Positions 8,535-17,930 of a stretch of DNA of 33,379 bases are shown one piece after another. The notes under the pieces are model-generated. The model worked only from the letters and a program-made list of their open reading frames with translations, did no database searches and was not told the DNA's origin. The position numbers and the translations under genes were made by a program. Each line of letters begins with the position of its first letter. Within the stretch, counting starts at the first letter, position 1. Source of the stretch: Prochlorococcus sp. AG-424-E20 (GTDB lineage: Bacteria > Cyanobacteriota > Cyanobacteriia > PCC-6307 > Cyanobiaceae); contig QCND01000009.1 of assembly GCA_003213355.1 (NCBI GenBank), positions 1 through 33,379 on the forward strand, read 5' to 3'.

Positions 8535-8563
8535 AAACGCCCCGAAAGGGGCGTTTTTTTTTT
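8535..8563 (+). terminator. rho-independent terminator after porin gene
   Basis: aaacgcccc-gaaa-ggggcgttt followed by a T tract. Confidence 0.95.
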
Positions 8564-8583
8564 GTTTATTTACGTATTTGGTA

Positions 8584-8614
8584 TTAAAAAAAGCCCCCTA
8601 TATGGGAGCCTCTT
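8584..8614 (-). terminator. rho-independent terminator for the 8634..8879 gene
   Basis: Minus strand: aggctccc-atata-gggggct then TTTTTTT. Confidence 0.7.
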
Positions 8615-8633
8615 TATTGAATTTAAAAAATTC

Positions 8634-8879
8634 TTACCAACAATTTTCTCCCTCACCAATAGGGATGCAAACATTAGCTTTCTTGGCTTTATCAGCTGCT
8701 TTTTGCGCAGCTTCGTCAAGCTTGCCATCCTCATCTGCTTTTTGATCTGTCGTCCATTCCTTTAAACCACCCATATTCCCATATTTTTCCCCAGCCATTG
8801 AATTTTCAGGAATAATTGCATTAGTCCCTAAAGCAGCTGCCGCCGCAAGGAATATTCCGATAGGTGTTTTACTTGGCAT
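8634..8879 (-). CDS. small exported hypothetical protein, C-terminal CIPIGEGENCW
   Basis: Signal-like N-terminus, charged middle, Cys pair at C-terminus; own terminator. Confidence 0.7.
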   Translation of the reverse strand: MPSKTPIGIFLAAAAALGTNAIIPENSMAGEKYGNMGGLKEWTTDQKADEDGKLDEAAQKAADKAKKANVCIPIGEGENCW

Positions 8880-8965
8880 ACCATTTTTTATTTATATATA
8901 TTTTGATGGGACCCCCCTCTTATTGAAAGTTCTTTTTTTACCTCTACTTGTATAAAGTGATCGAT

Positions 8966-9631
8966 TTAATCTCCTAGTCGCTTTAGGATATTGCTGTAAG
9001 CCTGGAAAATTAAATCTAATTCATCTGATTTTCCATGTTTTGCTAGTAAGCCTTTTGCTCCTGCATCCAGTCCGAATAGGAAATTTCTATCTTCATTATT
9101 TTGTACATAGCTTTGAATCCAGCCTACACATACATGACGTTCACCATCTTTGACTTCAGCAACAGAATGTAGTTGAGTGCTGGGATAAATTATCATCTCT
9201 CCAGAAGATAGTTTGATTTTTTCAGTTTTATTTATCGTCTGAATACATAATTCACCACCTTCGTAATCTTCTGGTGAGTTTAAAAATAACGTAAAAGAAA
9301 GATCACTCCTTCCAGAGGGCATATAAGGATTATCAATATGTGATCCATAACTGTGTCCAGCTAGGGATTGAGTAAACATGACTCCATGTATAAGACTAGG
9401 TAATGTAAAACTTTTTAGAAGTGGATTTGAAATTATTTTGCTAACAATAATTTCTCTAAGCTCAATTGATAATTTTGAATTTTTATCTAATTGAAAATTA
9501 GATTTTATCTCTGCAGCGTGACTTCCAGCTGTCTTTTTGCCATCTTGCCATGAGGATTTTTCTGCTTTTAGTTTCTTAATTATTTCATGAGCTTCTGATT
9601 TTTCGATTAGCGAATGAGTTAAATATTCCAT
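8966..9631 (-). CDS. PKHD-type Fe(II)/2OG hydroxylase (PiuC/YbiX-like)
   Basis: GHSYGSHIDNPYM (HxD), GGELCIQ, YPSTQLHSVAEV, GERHVCVGWIQSYV. Confidence 0.88.
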   Translation of the reverse strand: MEYLTHSLIEKSEAHEIIKKLKAEKSSWQDGKKTAGSHAAEIKSNFQLDKNSKLSIELREIIVSKIISNPLLKSFTLPSLIHGVMFTQSLAGHSYGSHIDNPYMPSGRSDLSFTLFLNSPEDYEGGELCIQTINKTEKIKLSSGEMIIYPSTQLHSVAEVKDGERHVCVGWIQSYVQNNEDRNFLFGLDAGAKGLLAKHGKSDELDLIFQAYSNILKRLGD

Positions 9632-9779
9632 CTTTATTAGCTAGGTTTAGTTACCATCCTAAAGTATAAATAAGATATCAATTTATACTTAAATAGGTAT
9701 CAAAGTTTAGAATCTATTTTTAGCAGGATCTTCTTGCCTAGTCTATGAAAAGTTATTAATCCCTTCCCTAGATAGATTA

Positions 9780-10805
9780 ATGAATTTAATTAAGCGTCTT
9801 TTTACTTCAGTAATAGCAGGTACTCTTTTAGTCTCTTCAAGTTTTAGTCATGTAAAAGCTTCTGGGAGAGAAGTAAGAATTTATTCAGGCAGACATTACA
9901 ACACCGATAAGCAGATATATAAGCAATTTGCAGAAGAGACTGGGATAAAAATCCGATTAATCGAGGCGACAGGAATTTCTCTAGTTGAAAGATTGAAAAG
10001 GGAAGGATCAAATTCTAAAGCTGATGTGATTCTTCTTGTTGATGCGGCTAGAATTAGCAATGCTGCTAAAAGTGGTCTTCTTCAGTCATATAGGTCTTCC
10101 AACTTAGATAAAAATGTTCCAGTGGAATATAGAGATCCTCAAGCCAGATGGTATGCCTTGACAAGAAGGGTGAGAGTCATGGTTGCTAATCCAAAGAAAG
10201 TTGATATAAATTCAATCAAAGATTATTCAGATCTTGCTAATCCTTCTTTGGACGGTCTCGTCTGTGTGAGGAAAAGGAGCAGTCCTTACAATCAATCTTT
10301 AGTCGCTAATCAAATTGTCAATAAAGGAGAAGACCAAACTAAAGAGTGGTTGAAAGGGATGATTTCAAATATTTCTCAGCCTTTTTTCCCTGGTGATATT
10401 GGTGTTATAAGAGCTGTTGCTCAAGGGAAATGTGGAGTAGGTATTGTTAATCACTACTATGTTTCAAGAATGCTTGCAGGTGTCAATGGTAGAAAAGATC
10501 AAAGGTTGGCTAAAAAAGTAGAGGTTCTAACTCCTAATCCTGCTCATGTGAATGTCAGTGCAGGTGGAATTGCTAAATATGCTGAAAACAAAGAAGAAGC
10601 TATTCAACTCCTGGAGTATCTTGCCTCTCCTGCTGGGAGTAGTGGGTTGGCTGGCCCAACATTTGAACACCCTTTAGTTGGTGTTAATAAAACTGATGAG
10701 GTTTCACTATTTGGAGGATTTACTCCTGATGGTGTGACCATTGATCAATTAGGAGCTAATAATAAAAAAGCAATTCAGCTTATGAGAAAGGCAGGTTGGG
10801 ATTAA
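9780..10805 (+). CDS. iron(III) ABC transporter substrate-binding protein (FutA/IdiA-like)
   Basis: Signal peptide, then REVRIYSGRHYNTDKQIYKQFAEETGIKIRLIEA; VAQGKCGVGIVNHYYVSRM. Confidence 0.9.
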   Translation: MNLIKRLFTSVIAGTLLVSSSFSHVKASGREVRIYSGRHYNTDKQIYKQFAEETGIKIRLIEATGISLVERLKREGSNSKADVILLVDAARISNAAKSGLLQSYRSSNLDKNVPVEYRDPQARWYALTRRVRVMVANPKKVDINSIKDYSDLANPSLDGLVCVRKRSSPYNQSLVANQIVNKGEDQTKEWLKGMISNISQPFFPGDIGVIRAVAQGKCGVGIVNHYYVSRMLAGVNGRKDQRLAKKVEVLTPNPAHVNVSAGGIAKYAENKEEAIQLLEYLASPAGSSGLAGPTFEHPLVGVNKTDEVSLFGGFTPDGVTIDQLGANNKKAIQLMRKAGWD

Positions 10806-10879
10806 ACAATTAAGAATTAGATTTTTAATTCTGCTTATTCTTAAGTGGAAAGGGAAGATTGCCTTAAACTAACTTCTAG

Positions 10880-10966
10880 GGAGAGGTGGCTGAGTGGTCG
10901 AAAGCGAACGACTCGAAATCGTTTGATAGGTAAAACTATCCGTGGGTTCGAATCCCACCCCCTCCG
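10880..10966 (+). tRNA. tRNA-Ser (anticodon CGA)
   Basis: ggagagg acceptor, actcgaaat anticodon loop, long variable arm, gtgggttcgaatcccac T-arm, discriminator G; 87 nt. Confidence 0.95.
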
Positions 10967-11072
10967 TTCTTTGACTTTTATCAAAAAAATTTATCCCGAA
11001 CACGTAAATAAGTGGAATTCCTTTTTGCCTTTAATACTTTTTAAATTTAATTAGTAAAAGTATCTATTCCTA

Positions 11073-11183
11073 ATGAAATACAGAATCCTTTGTGATAACG
11101 AGCTTATCTGGTGTTTATTGTTTAAAGCAGCTGAGGCAATATATCTGGCTATGAAGAACACACGTTTTTGTTTTGCAAGTTAA
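11073..11183 (+). CDS. possible 36-aa sORF
   Basis: MKYRILCDNELIWCLLFKAAEAIYLAMKNTRFCFAS*; no independent support. Confidence 0.2.
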   Translation: MKYRILCDNELIWCLLFKAAEAIYLAMKNTRFCFAS

Positions 11184-11217
11184 GTGTTATTTTGATTATG
11201 GATATACCTAAACTAAC

Positions 11218-12444
11218 GTGAAAGATAACTTGATTTCTAATAATATTGATAAAAAAGTCTTTTATGCTGAGGCCGATTATTCTCAAAATGAAATCGATGC
11301 GGTAATAGATGTCCTACAAAATAATAGACTTTCTTTAATGGGAGGGGAGAAAAGTAAATTATTAGAGAAAGAAGTGGCGCATATTTTCAATAAGAAATAT
11401 GGATTAATGGTAAATAGTGGTTCATCTGCAAATCTCATCGGATTGTTATCACTTAAGCTAGAAAAGGGTACTAAGGTTATAACTCCTTCTTTAACTTTCT
11501 CAACAACAATTTCTCCAATTGTTCAATGTGATCTAATCCCTTATTTCGTTGATGTTGAGGAAGATACCTTGCAGCTAGATACATCCAAACTCAAGAAAAT
11601 GGATTTAGATAATGTGTCTGCAATTTGTGTACCGAATTTAATTGGAAATATAGCTAATTGGAATGAAATATATAATTTTGCTAAAGAGAATAATCTAAAA
11701 GTTATAGAAGATTCTGCAGATACTATAGGATATACATATAAAACTAAACTTAAAAATTGGTCCGATATTTCGACAACTAGCTTTTATGCCTCTCATGTTA
11801 TTACTGGTGCTGGCTTCGGTGGTATGGTCACCTATTCAGATTCAGAAGAATATAATCATGGACTTTCTTTAAGAGCTTGGGGAAGGAGATCCTCTCTTTA
11901 TGGTGAATCAGAAGATTATCAGAGAAGATTTTCTGCGAAAATTGATGGGATTGATTATGATGACAAATATATATTTGATGATCTCGGGTATAATTTTTTA
12001 CCTTCTGAAATATCTGCAGCATTTGCACTTGTGCAGCTAAATAGTTTAAAAGAAAACATAAAAAAAAGGTCTAATAATTATAATTTACTTAGGAAAGAAT
12101 TTTCTTCTTCTAGTAATTTTTATATTCCTATTTCTTATAATAATGTAGAAACTGGCTGGTTGGCTTTCCCTTTAATTCTTAAAAATAAATTAGCTTCAAA
12201 AAGAAAGCAAATTCAAATTTTCTTAGAAAAAGCGGGGATTCAAACTAGGCCAATTTTTACAGGCAATATAATGAGACAACCAGTCGCAAAGAAATTTAAA
12301 TGGGATAAATATGGAACATTTGAAGTTAGTGATAATATAATGGAATCAGGAATACTTTTAGGTATTCATAACAGACAAAGTCAGGATAATCTTAATTATA
12401 TAATTAAGAAAGTTTATGAAGCAGAAGATTTATTAATTAATTAA
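11218..12444 (+). CDS. DegT/DnrJ/EryC1/StrS-fold PLP protein, RfbH/ColD-like 3-dehydratase subtype
   Basis: VNSGSSANLIGLLSL, ITPSLTFSTTISPIVQ, VIEDSADTIGYTY, TSFYASHVITGAGFGGMV (His where aminotransferases have Lys), YIFDDLGYNFLPSEISAAFALVQL. Confidence 0.8.
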   Translation: MKDNLISNNIDKKVFYAEADYSQNEIDAVIDVLQNNRLSLMGGEKSKLLEKEVAHIFNKKYGLMVNSGSSANLIGLLSLKLEKGTKVITPSLTFSTTISPIVQCDLIPYFVDVEEDTLQLDTSKLKKMDLDNVSAICVPNLIGNIANWNEIYNFAKENNLKVIEDSADTIGYTYKTKLKNWSDISTTSFYASHVITGAGFGGMVTYSDSEEYNHGLSLRAWGRRSSLYGESEDYQRRFSAKIDGIDYDDKYIFDDLGYNFLPSEISAAFALVQLNSLKENIKKRSNNYNLLRKEFSSSSNFYIPISYNNVETGWLAFPLILKNKLASKRKQIQIFLEKAGIQTRPIFTGNIMRQPVAKKFKWDKYGTFEVSDNIMESGILLGIHNRQSQDNLNYIIKKVYEAEDLLIN

Positions 12445-12609
12445 GTTTACTTCTTCTTTTAAAGAAAAAGTAAACAGTTAATGTTCTATATACTTAGAAG
12501 TGATCAGGTGAATATTTAAAGTAAACGAATGATTATAAGTTTGACCATAAACTTTCATGCAGAAATTTAAAAAAGAATCTACTAAAAATCAATCTGAAAT
12601 GAGAGAAGA

Positions 12610-12774
12610 ATGCGTATAATTATTTATTTCGCAGAGCGATTCTTTTTTAGGATCTTATTCAATAAGGATCTTCTCTCTCAATATTTTAAGATAGATCCTT
12701 GGCTTTTCTGCTTCATCGTCATTGTGTCCTTTTTTCAGTGGTTTAGTTTATGTGCAATATTAGTGGGTAATTAA
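12610..12774 (+). CDS. possible 54-aa single-TM small protein, absent from ORF track
   Basis: MRIIIYFAERFFFRILFNKDLLSQYFKIDPWLFCFIVIVSFFQWFSLCAILVGN*. Confidence 0.4.
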   Translation: MRIIIYFAERFFFRILFNKDLLSQYFKIDPWLFCFIVIVSFFQWFSLCAILVGN

Positions 12775-12968
12775 TTCTCCTTCATTCTCATGAAATTCTC
12801 CTCATTTAATAGTTTTGTAACTTAGAGCAAAAGCTATGAATGTACATTAGATTGAATGGATGGAGATGTTACTATCTCACCTCAAGGCCTTCAGGTTCTT
12901 TTGAACCTCATACTTTGAATCTCATAGAGTTTCTTCCTTTATGATTTTTTTTATTAGATGATTATCTT

Positions 12969-13610
12969 ATGAAAAATCTTGATAAGGCATCATTTTTTTA
13001 TTACGAAGTAATTAATTTGATTGATTTAGATGATTACGAGGCTGCAATCGATATAATTAAAAATAATATTTATACTCTTAGAAACCCAGACGATATCTCC
13101 TTGGCATATCTTAATTGTGGTTTTTTGAATGATAAATTGGGCGATCATCTTTCTGCTATTGATGATTTTACAAAATCAATTTTAATAGAATGTGAATTAG
13201 ATTTTATAAATAAAAGATCTAAAAATATTTCATATAATGGAAGAAGTAATTCTAGATATAAACATGAGGATTATTATGGAGCTATAGAGGATAAACGTGA
13301 AGCGAAAAAGGTTAGATTAATGGAAATTAAAAAATTTTCAGACTTTACTAATCAACAAATAGCTTATGAAAATATTTTAATGGGTAATTTTTCTCAAATT
13401 GATCTTGAGGTAAAATATACTACTTTGATTAGGGCCTCAACTATTAAAAAAAGTAAATATGATTTAATTGCAGACTATAAAAAAGTAATTAGTAAGAAAA
13501 GAAAAGATGAGGTGATAAGAAAATTAGAGACACTCAGTGAATCAAAGTATAAAATCGGAGATTTTAAAGGTGCTATAAAATCTATTAGAAGAGCAGAGAA
13601 ATATTATTAA
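12969..13610 (+). CDS. TPR-like hypothetical protein
   Basis: DDYEAAIDIIKNN..., AYLNCGFLNDKLGDHLSAIDDFTKSI, YKIGDFKGAIKSIRRAEKYY. Confidence 0.65.
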   Translation: MKNLDKASFFYYEVINLIDLDDYEAAIDIIKNNIYTLRNPDDISLAYLNCGFLNDKLGDHLSAIDDFTKSILIECELDFINKRSKNISYNGRSNSRYKHEDYYGAIEDKREAKKVRLMEIKKFSDFTNQQIAYENILMGNFSQIDLEVKYTTLIRASTIKKSKYDLIADYKKVISKKRKDEVIRKLETLSESKYKIGDFKGAIKSIRRAEKYY

Positions 13611-13638
13611 TTATCTAATGAATTAAATATCTTCACTT

Positions 13639-13872
13639 TCACCAATAAGGGTCACTAAAAAATTCAACATTGAGTTCCTTTTTATCCGGAACTGTTGCAA
13701 TACATGCACGGACTACTTCACCATTAACTTCTATTTCGCATGCCCCGCAGCTTCCTCCTAGGCATCCAGTAGGGATCTCTATATCGGCATCATAGGCAGC
13801 TTTTAACCAATCATCTCCAGGAGAGCAATTGCTTGATTTCTTATTTGGCCAGTTTATTTTTACAATATTCAT
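13639..13872 (-). CDS. 2Fe-2S plant-type ferredoxin-like protein
   Basis: CLGGSCGACEIEVNGEVVRAC cluster motif. Confidence 0.9.
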   Translation of the reverse strand: MNIVKINWPNKKSSNCSPGDDWLKAAYDADIEIPTGCLGGSCGACEIEVNGEVVRACIATVPDKKELNVEFFSDPYW

Positions 13873-13880
13873 TGTTTAAA

Positions 13881-15395
13881 TTATTTGATTAAAATATCTA
13901 TATTTATATTTTTTTCGAAGGCATCAGTTAATAAATCTAATAATTTTTCTCTTTTATCACCATTGTTTTCTTCATTAATTTTTAAATGATTTAATCCCTT
14001 TTTCTGTCTTATTTTATTCAGCCATTGCCTACGCCATTCATCATTTTCAAAAATTCCATGTAAATAAGTTCCTCCAATAAAGCTTTTATCTTTTTTTTCA
14101 ATTACCCACCCTAAAGAACTGTTTTTGAATAGAGAAATAATTTCAGAATCTTTATTATTGATTAAATCACTTTCCCCATAATGCATTTCAAACCCCTTTA
14201 TATTCTGAGAACATGGCCATGAAGCTTCTTCTTCTCTTTGTGAGGTGTGTTTGATTTCTCCAAATCTTGTTTTGATTGGAAGAAGGTTCATCCCTATATT
14301 TGGAAATGCATTTATTTCATTAATACTTTCCTGCTGATGTGGGTCTTCCAATGATTTTCCTAGCATTTGTAATCCTCCACATATGCCAAAAATATTTCCC
14401 CCATTTTTGGCATAATCTTTTATTTGATTGCTCAAACCAGCTTTATTTAAACTCTCTAGATCTTTAATCGTTTGTTTGCTTCCAGGAATTATTAATACAT
14501 CTGGTTTACCTAGTTCTTCTCCAGGTTCTATCCAGCGCATTTGAATACTTGAATCGCTAAAGAAAGGATCTAAATCAGAAAAATTGCTAATTCTAGGTAA
14601 TTTTATTATTGCTATTTCTATTTCTGCACTTTGATTTATTTGCTTCCTTTCAAGTAAGTCAAGGGAATCTTCAGGTGGAAAAATCTCTTTTAGCCACGGC
14701 AATATTCCTAAAACTGGGATTCCTGTTTCTTTTTCTATCCATGTAACTCCTGATTCGAATAAGGCTTTATCGCCTCTGAATCTATTAATAATTATTCCTT
14801 TAATTAATTTTTTTTCATCAGGTTTCATCAATGCAATTGTTCCAATGATTTGAGCAAAAACGCCTCCTCTTTCAATATCTGCTACTAAAATACAATTTGC
14901 ATTTAGAAATTTTGCTAATTTCAAATTTGTAAGATCTTTATGTTGCAAATTCACTTCTACGGGGCTTCCAGCCCCTTCAAGAATCAGTCTTCCGTTGGTT
15001 TTACTCTTTAATAATATTGCTAGGCCTTTTTTAATAGCTTCCCACCCAGAATCGAACCAGTCTTCGTAATAATTAATCGCTTTGCTAGTGCCGACACTTT
15101 TGCCTAGATGAATTACTTCACTTGTGCAATCCCCTTTTGGCTTTAGAAGCACAGGATTCATTTCAGCACTTGGCTCTAAGCCTGCAGACCAAGATTGTAG
15201 GGCTTGAGAATATGCCATTTCTCTTCCCTGTGTATCAACCCAAGCGTTATTGCTCATGTTTTGGCCCTTAAAAGGTATTGGCTGTTCCCCTTTCCTTTTT
15301 AAGCATCGACAAATAGCAGTAGCTATTAGCGTTTTACCTGCGCCACTAGAGGTTCCTAAAACCATTAGTGGAGTCCTTTTGAGATCTATGTTCAT
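13881..15395 (-). CDS. cobQ: cobyric acid synthase
   Basis: MVLGTSSGAGKTLIATAICR, PFKGQNMSNNAWV, IEGAGSP-type motif, FGICGGLQMLG. Confidence 0.97.
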   Translation of the reverse strand: MNIDLKRTPLMVLGTSSGAGKTLIATAICRCLKRKGEQPIPFKGQNMSNNAWVDTQGREMAYSQALQSWSAGLEPSAEMNPVLLKPKGDCTSEVIHLGKSVGTSKAINYYEDWFDSGWEAIKKGLAILLKSKTNGRLILEGAGSPVEVNLQHKDLTNLKLAKFLNANCILVADIERGGVFAQIIGTIALMKPDEKKLIKGIIINRFRGDKALFESGVTWIEKETGIPVLGILPWLKEIFPPEDSLDLLERKQINQSAEIEIAIIKLPRISNFSDLDPFFSDSSIQMRWIEPGEELGKPDVLIIPGSKQTIKDLESLNKAGLSNQIKDYAKNGGNIFGICGGLQMLGKSLEDPHQQESINEINAFPNIGMNLLPIKTRFGEIKHTSQREEEASWPCSQNIKGFEMHYGESDLINNKDSEIISLFKNSSLGWVIEKKDKSFIGGTYLHGIFENDEWRRQWLNKIRQKKGLNHLKINEENNGDKREKLLDLLTDAFEKNINIDILIK

Positions 15396-15766
15396 CTAGG
15401 TGATAGTTGATACTTTAGGCATGTAATTAATTTTTTTATAAGCGATATTCTTTTAGTAAATAAATCTGCACGGCTTTCTAGTACTTTTCTTCCTGTTGGT
15501 GTAATACGAACTTTGGAAGTAAGACCTTGGCCATCAACTTCCCTTCTTAATACTCCAATTTTAATTAATTTAAGAAATTCATTCTCTATGAATAAAGAAC
15601 TATTGATAAACATAAATTCTTGACTCAAATATTTTGTTTTATTTTCAAAAACATCTTGAGCACTGAGACTCTTTTTTTGAAGACTTTGAAAAAGAAATAA
15701 GTTAAAGGGAGAATTCCTAATCCCTTTCTTTGCTCTTCTAAAGATTTTTTGGTCAATCAGCAACAT
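15392..15766 (-). CDS. conserved cyanobacterial hypothetical (Npun_F0494-like, winged-helix-like)
   Basis: 124 aa, basic, ATGA overlap with cobQ; family name from memory. Confidence 0.6.
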   Translation of the reverse strand: MLLIDQKIFRRAKKGIRNSPFNLFLFQSLQKKSLSAQDVFENKTKYLSQEFMFINSSLFIENEFLKLIKIGVLRREVDGQGLTSKVRITPTGRKVLESRADLFTKRISLIKKLITCLKYQLSPR

Positions 15767-15836
15767 TTAATTAAAAGGATTTATTTTTAAATGGAAGATC
15801 AATAATGATCGTAAGATTTAAAAAATTTAGATTTCT

Positions 15837-16472
15837 ATGTTTGTGCTTGCCTCTGCATCCAAAGCACGTCAAAAATTACTTGATCAAATAGCTTTGAGAC
15901 ACAGAGTTATTGTAAGTGATTTTGATGAGACACAGCTTCAGGAACCAGATCCAATCTTGAAGGTCAAATTATTAGCCAAGGGTAAAGCTGACAGTGCATT
16001 AAAAAAGTTGATAGAAGAAAATCAAGCCTTAAATACTTATCAAGCTTTATTAGGTTGTGATTCTTTGTTTGAGTTTAAGGGGGAAATTTTTGAAAAACCA
16101 ATTAATAAAGAGCAATTGATATCGAGATGGCAAAGGATGTCTGGTCAATCTGGTTTTTTACATACTGGTCACTATTTGATTTCGTTGGATAAGCCCAAAG
16201 CTGATATGGAAAGTATTTCACAAAATAATAGTTGCGAAGGAGTTGTGAGCACAAAAATTGAATTTATGAATTTATCCAATTTTGAGATTAATAAATATGC
16301 TTCAACTTCAGAACCATACAATTGTGCAGGAGGATTTGCGATTGAGGGAAATGGAGGACTTTTTATAAAAAAAATAGATGGATGTTTTACTAATGTTATT
16401 GGGCTCAGCTTACCTTGGTTAAAAAATAATTTAGAAAAATTTGGTTTATCTCGCTTGCTTTTAGATATGTAA
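15837..16472 (+). CDS. maf: Maf-like nucleotide pyrophosphatase
   Basis: LASASKARQKLLDQIAL, DETQ, GCDSLFEF, EPYNCAGGFAIEG. Confidence 0.93.
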   Translation: MFVLASASKARQKLLDQIALRHRVIVSDFDETQLQEPDPILKVKLLAKGKADSALKKLIEENQALNTYQALLGCDSLFEFKGEIFEKPINKEQLISRWQRMSGQSGFLHTGHYLISLDKPKADMESISQNNSCEGVVSTKIEFMNLSNFEINKYASTSEPYNCAGGFAIEGNGGLFIKKIDGCFTNVIGLSLPWLKNNLEKFGLSRLLLDM

Positions 16473-16501
16473 ATAATAGTAAGATCAAATATTTTAACCA
16501 T

Positions 16502-16536
16502 AAAAAAAGCCCTCTATTAAGAGGACTTTTTTTATT
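16502..16536. terminator. bidirectional terminator between maf and psbC
   Basis: aaaaaaagccctct-atta-agaggactttttttatt hairpin with flanking A and T tracts. Confidence 0.8.
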
Positions 16537-16547
16537 TATTGATGGAT

Positions 16548-17930
16548 CTAATCTAGATCAGGCATTGAAAGAGCAGGTTCTTGTGAACGACTGATACCTT
16601 TTTCAAATCCAGCTGCAGCAGCTCTCGCACGACCAGCATGCCAAAGATGACCTACAAAAGTAAACCAACCAAGGAAGAATTGAGCACCTGCTAGCCATTG
16701 ACGCAAGTTAACAAAGTTAACAGCATTAGGCTCAGTAATGATTCCACCAACAGAGTTGATAGATGCGTTTGGAGCATGTGTCATGTATTCAGCTGCACGG
16801 CGAACCTGCCAAGGCTGAATATCATTTTGAATCTTCTCAAGGCTGAGACCATTTGGTCCTCTAAGAGGCTCAAGCCAAGGTCCACGGAAATCCCAAAAGC
16901 GCATAGTCTCTCCACCAAAGATGATTTCACCAGTAGGAGAACGCATTAGGTATTTACCTAAACCAGTTGGACCCATTGTTGAACCTACATTTGCTCCAAT
17001 TCGTTGGTCACGAACTAGGAATGTAAAACTTTGGGCCTGAGAAGCTTCAGCGTTTGTTGGACCGTAGAACTCAGATGGATAAGCAGTGTTGTTAAACCAG
17101 ATGAAACATGAAGCTACAAAACTTGCAACACAAATCCCACCTAATGCATAACTGAGAAGTCCTTCACCATTCCAGATAAAGGCTCTTCTTGCCCATCCAT
17201 AAGGCTTAGTGAAGATATGGAAAAGTCCACCAATTATTTCGATTACACCCAGGTAAACATGTCCTCCGACAATATCTTCCATTGAGTTAACACCAACCAT
17301 CCAACCACCACCACCCCATGGGGTTGATAGTAGATATCCAAAAATAATTCTTGGATCGAGTGTTGGGTTGATCAACCTAACTTCTCCCCCACCAGGAGCC
17401 CAAGTGTCGTATGCGCCTCCTATGTACATCCAGTTAATGGACCACAAAAGAGCACCAACGCCTAGAACAACCAAATGAAAACCAAGAATGTTGGTCATTT
17501 GATTTTTATCTCTCCAGTCAGTTGAGAAGAATGGGAAATCTTCTTCAAGTTTCTCTGGACCAGCTAAGGAGTGGAAAACTCCTCCAAAGCCAAGGATTCC
17601 AGATGCAACAAGGTGAATCACACCTGCGATGAAGAATGGCCAAACATCAGTGACTTCTCCACCTGGACCAATCCCGTATCCAAACATGGCTACGTGAGGC
17701 ATACAAATTAAGCCTTGTTCCCACATGGGTTTATCCATGGTGAAATGACTTACTTCGAAAAGCATCATCGCGCCTGCCCAGAACACAATTAGTCCTGCGT
17801 GAGCGATATGAGCACCTAATAGTCTTCCAGAGAGGTTGATTAGCCTTGCATTTCCTACATACCAGGCGTAACCAGTCTCTTCGAGACTTTGATTAGGGGC
17901 TTTAAGTAAACTATTAAAGGGCGTTTCCAC
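16548..17930 (-). CDS. psbC: photosystem II CP43 protein; GTG start inside psbD
   Basis: (V/M)ETPFNSLL...; SD-like gaggaggt (minus strand, ~17938-17946) just upstream of GTG 17930; the ORF-track start at 17957 is an extension. Confidence 0.97.
   Translation of the reverse strand: METPFNSLLKAPNQSLEETGYAWYVGNARLINLSGRLLGAHIAHAGLIVFWAGAMMLFEVSHFTMDKPMWEQGLICMPHVAMFGYGIGPGGEVTDVWPFFIAGVIHLVASGILGFGGVFHSLAGPEKLEEDFPFFSTDWRDKNQMTNILGFHLVVLGVGALLWSINWMYIGGAYDTWAPGGGEVRLINPTLDPRIIFGYLLSTPWGGGGWMVGVNSMEDIVGGHVYLGVIEIIGGLFHIFTKPYGWARRAFIWNGEGLLSYALGGICVASFVASCFIWFNNTAYPSEFYGPTNAEASQAQSFTFLVRDQRIGANVGSTMGPTGLGKYLMRSPTGEIIFGGETMRFWDFRGPWLEPLRGPNGLSLEKIQNDIQPWQVRRAAEYMTHAPNASINSVGGIITEPNAVNFVNLRQWLAGAQFFLGWFTFVGHLWHAGRARAAAAGFEKGISRSQEPALSMPDLD

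Noticed and set aside
10845-11054. 69-aa ORF spanning the tRNA-Ser
   Set aside because: Overlaps the tRNA completely; translation of a structural RNA.
10880-13640. Integrated mobile element with tRNA attachment site
   Set aside because: No integrase/recombinase and no second tRNA 3'-end repeat found by eye; kept only as a tentative island.
16698-16949. ORF antisense to psbC, and similar ORFs antisense to or out of frame with psbD, trxB, pntA, pntB, dxr and SNF genes
   Set aside because: Shadow ORFs inside strongly recognised core genes; no independent support.
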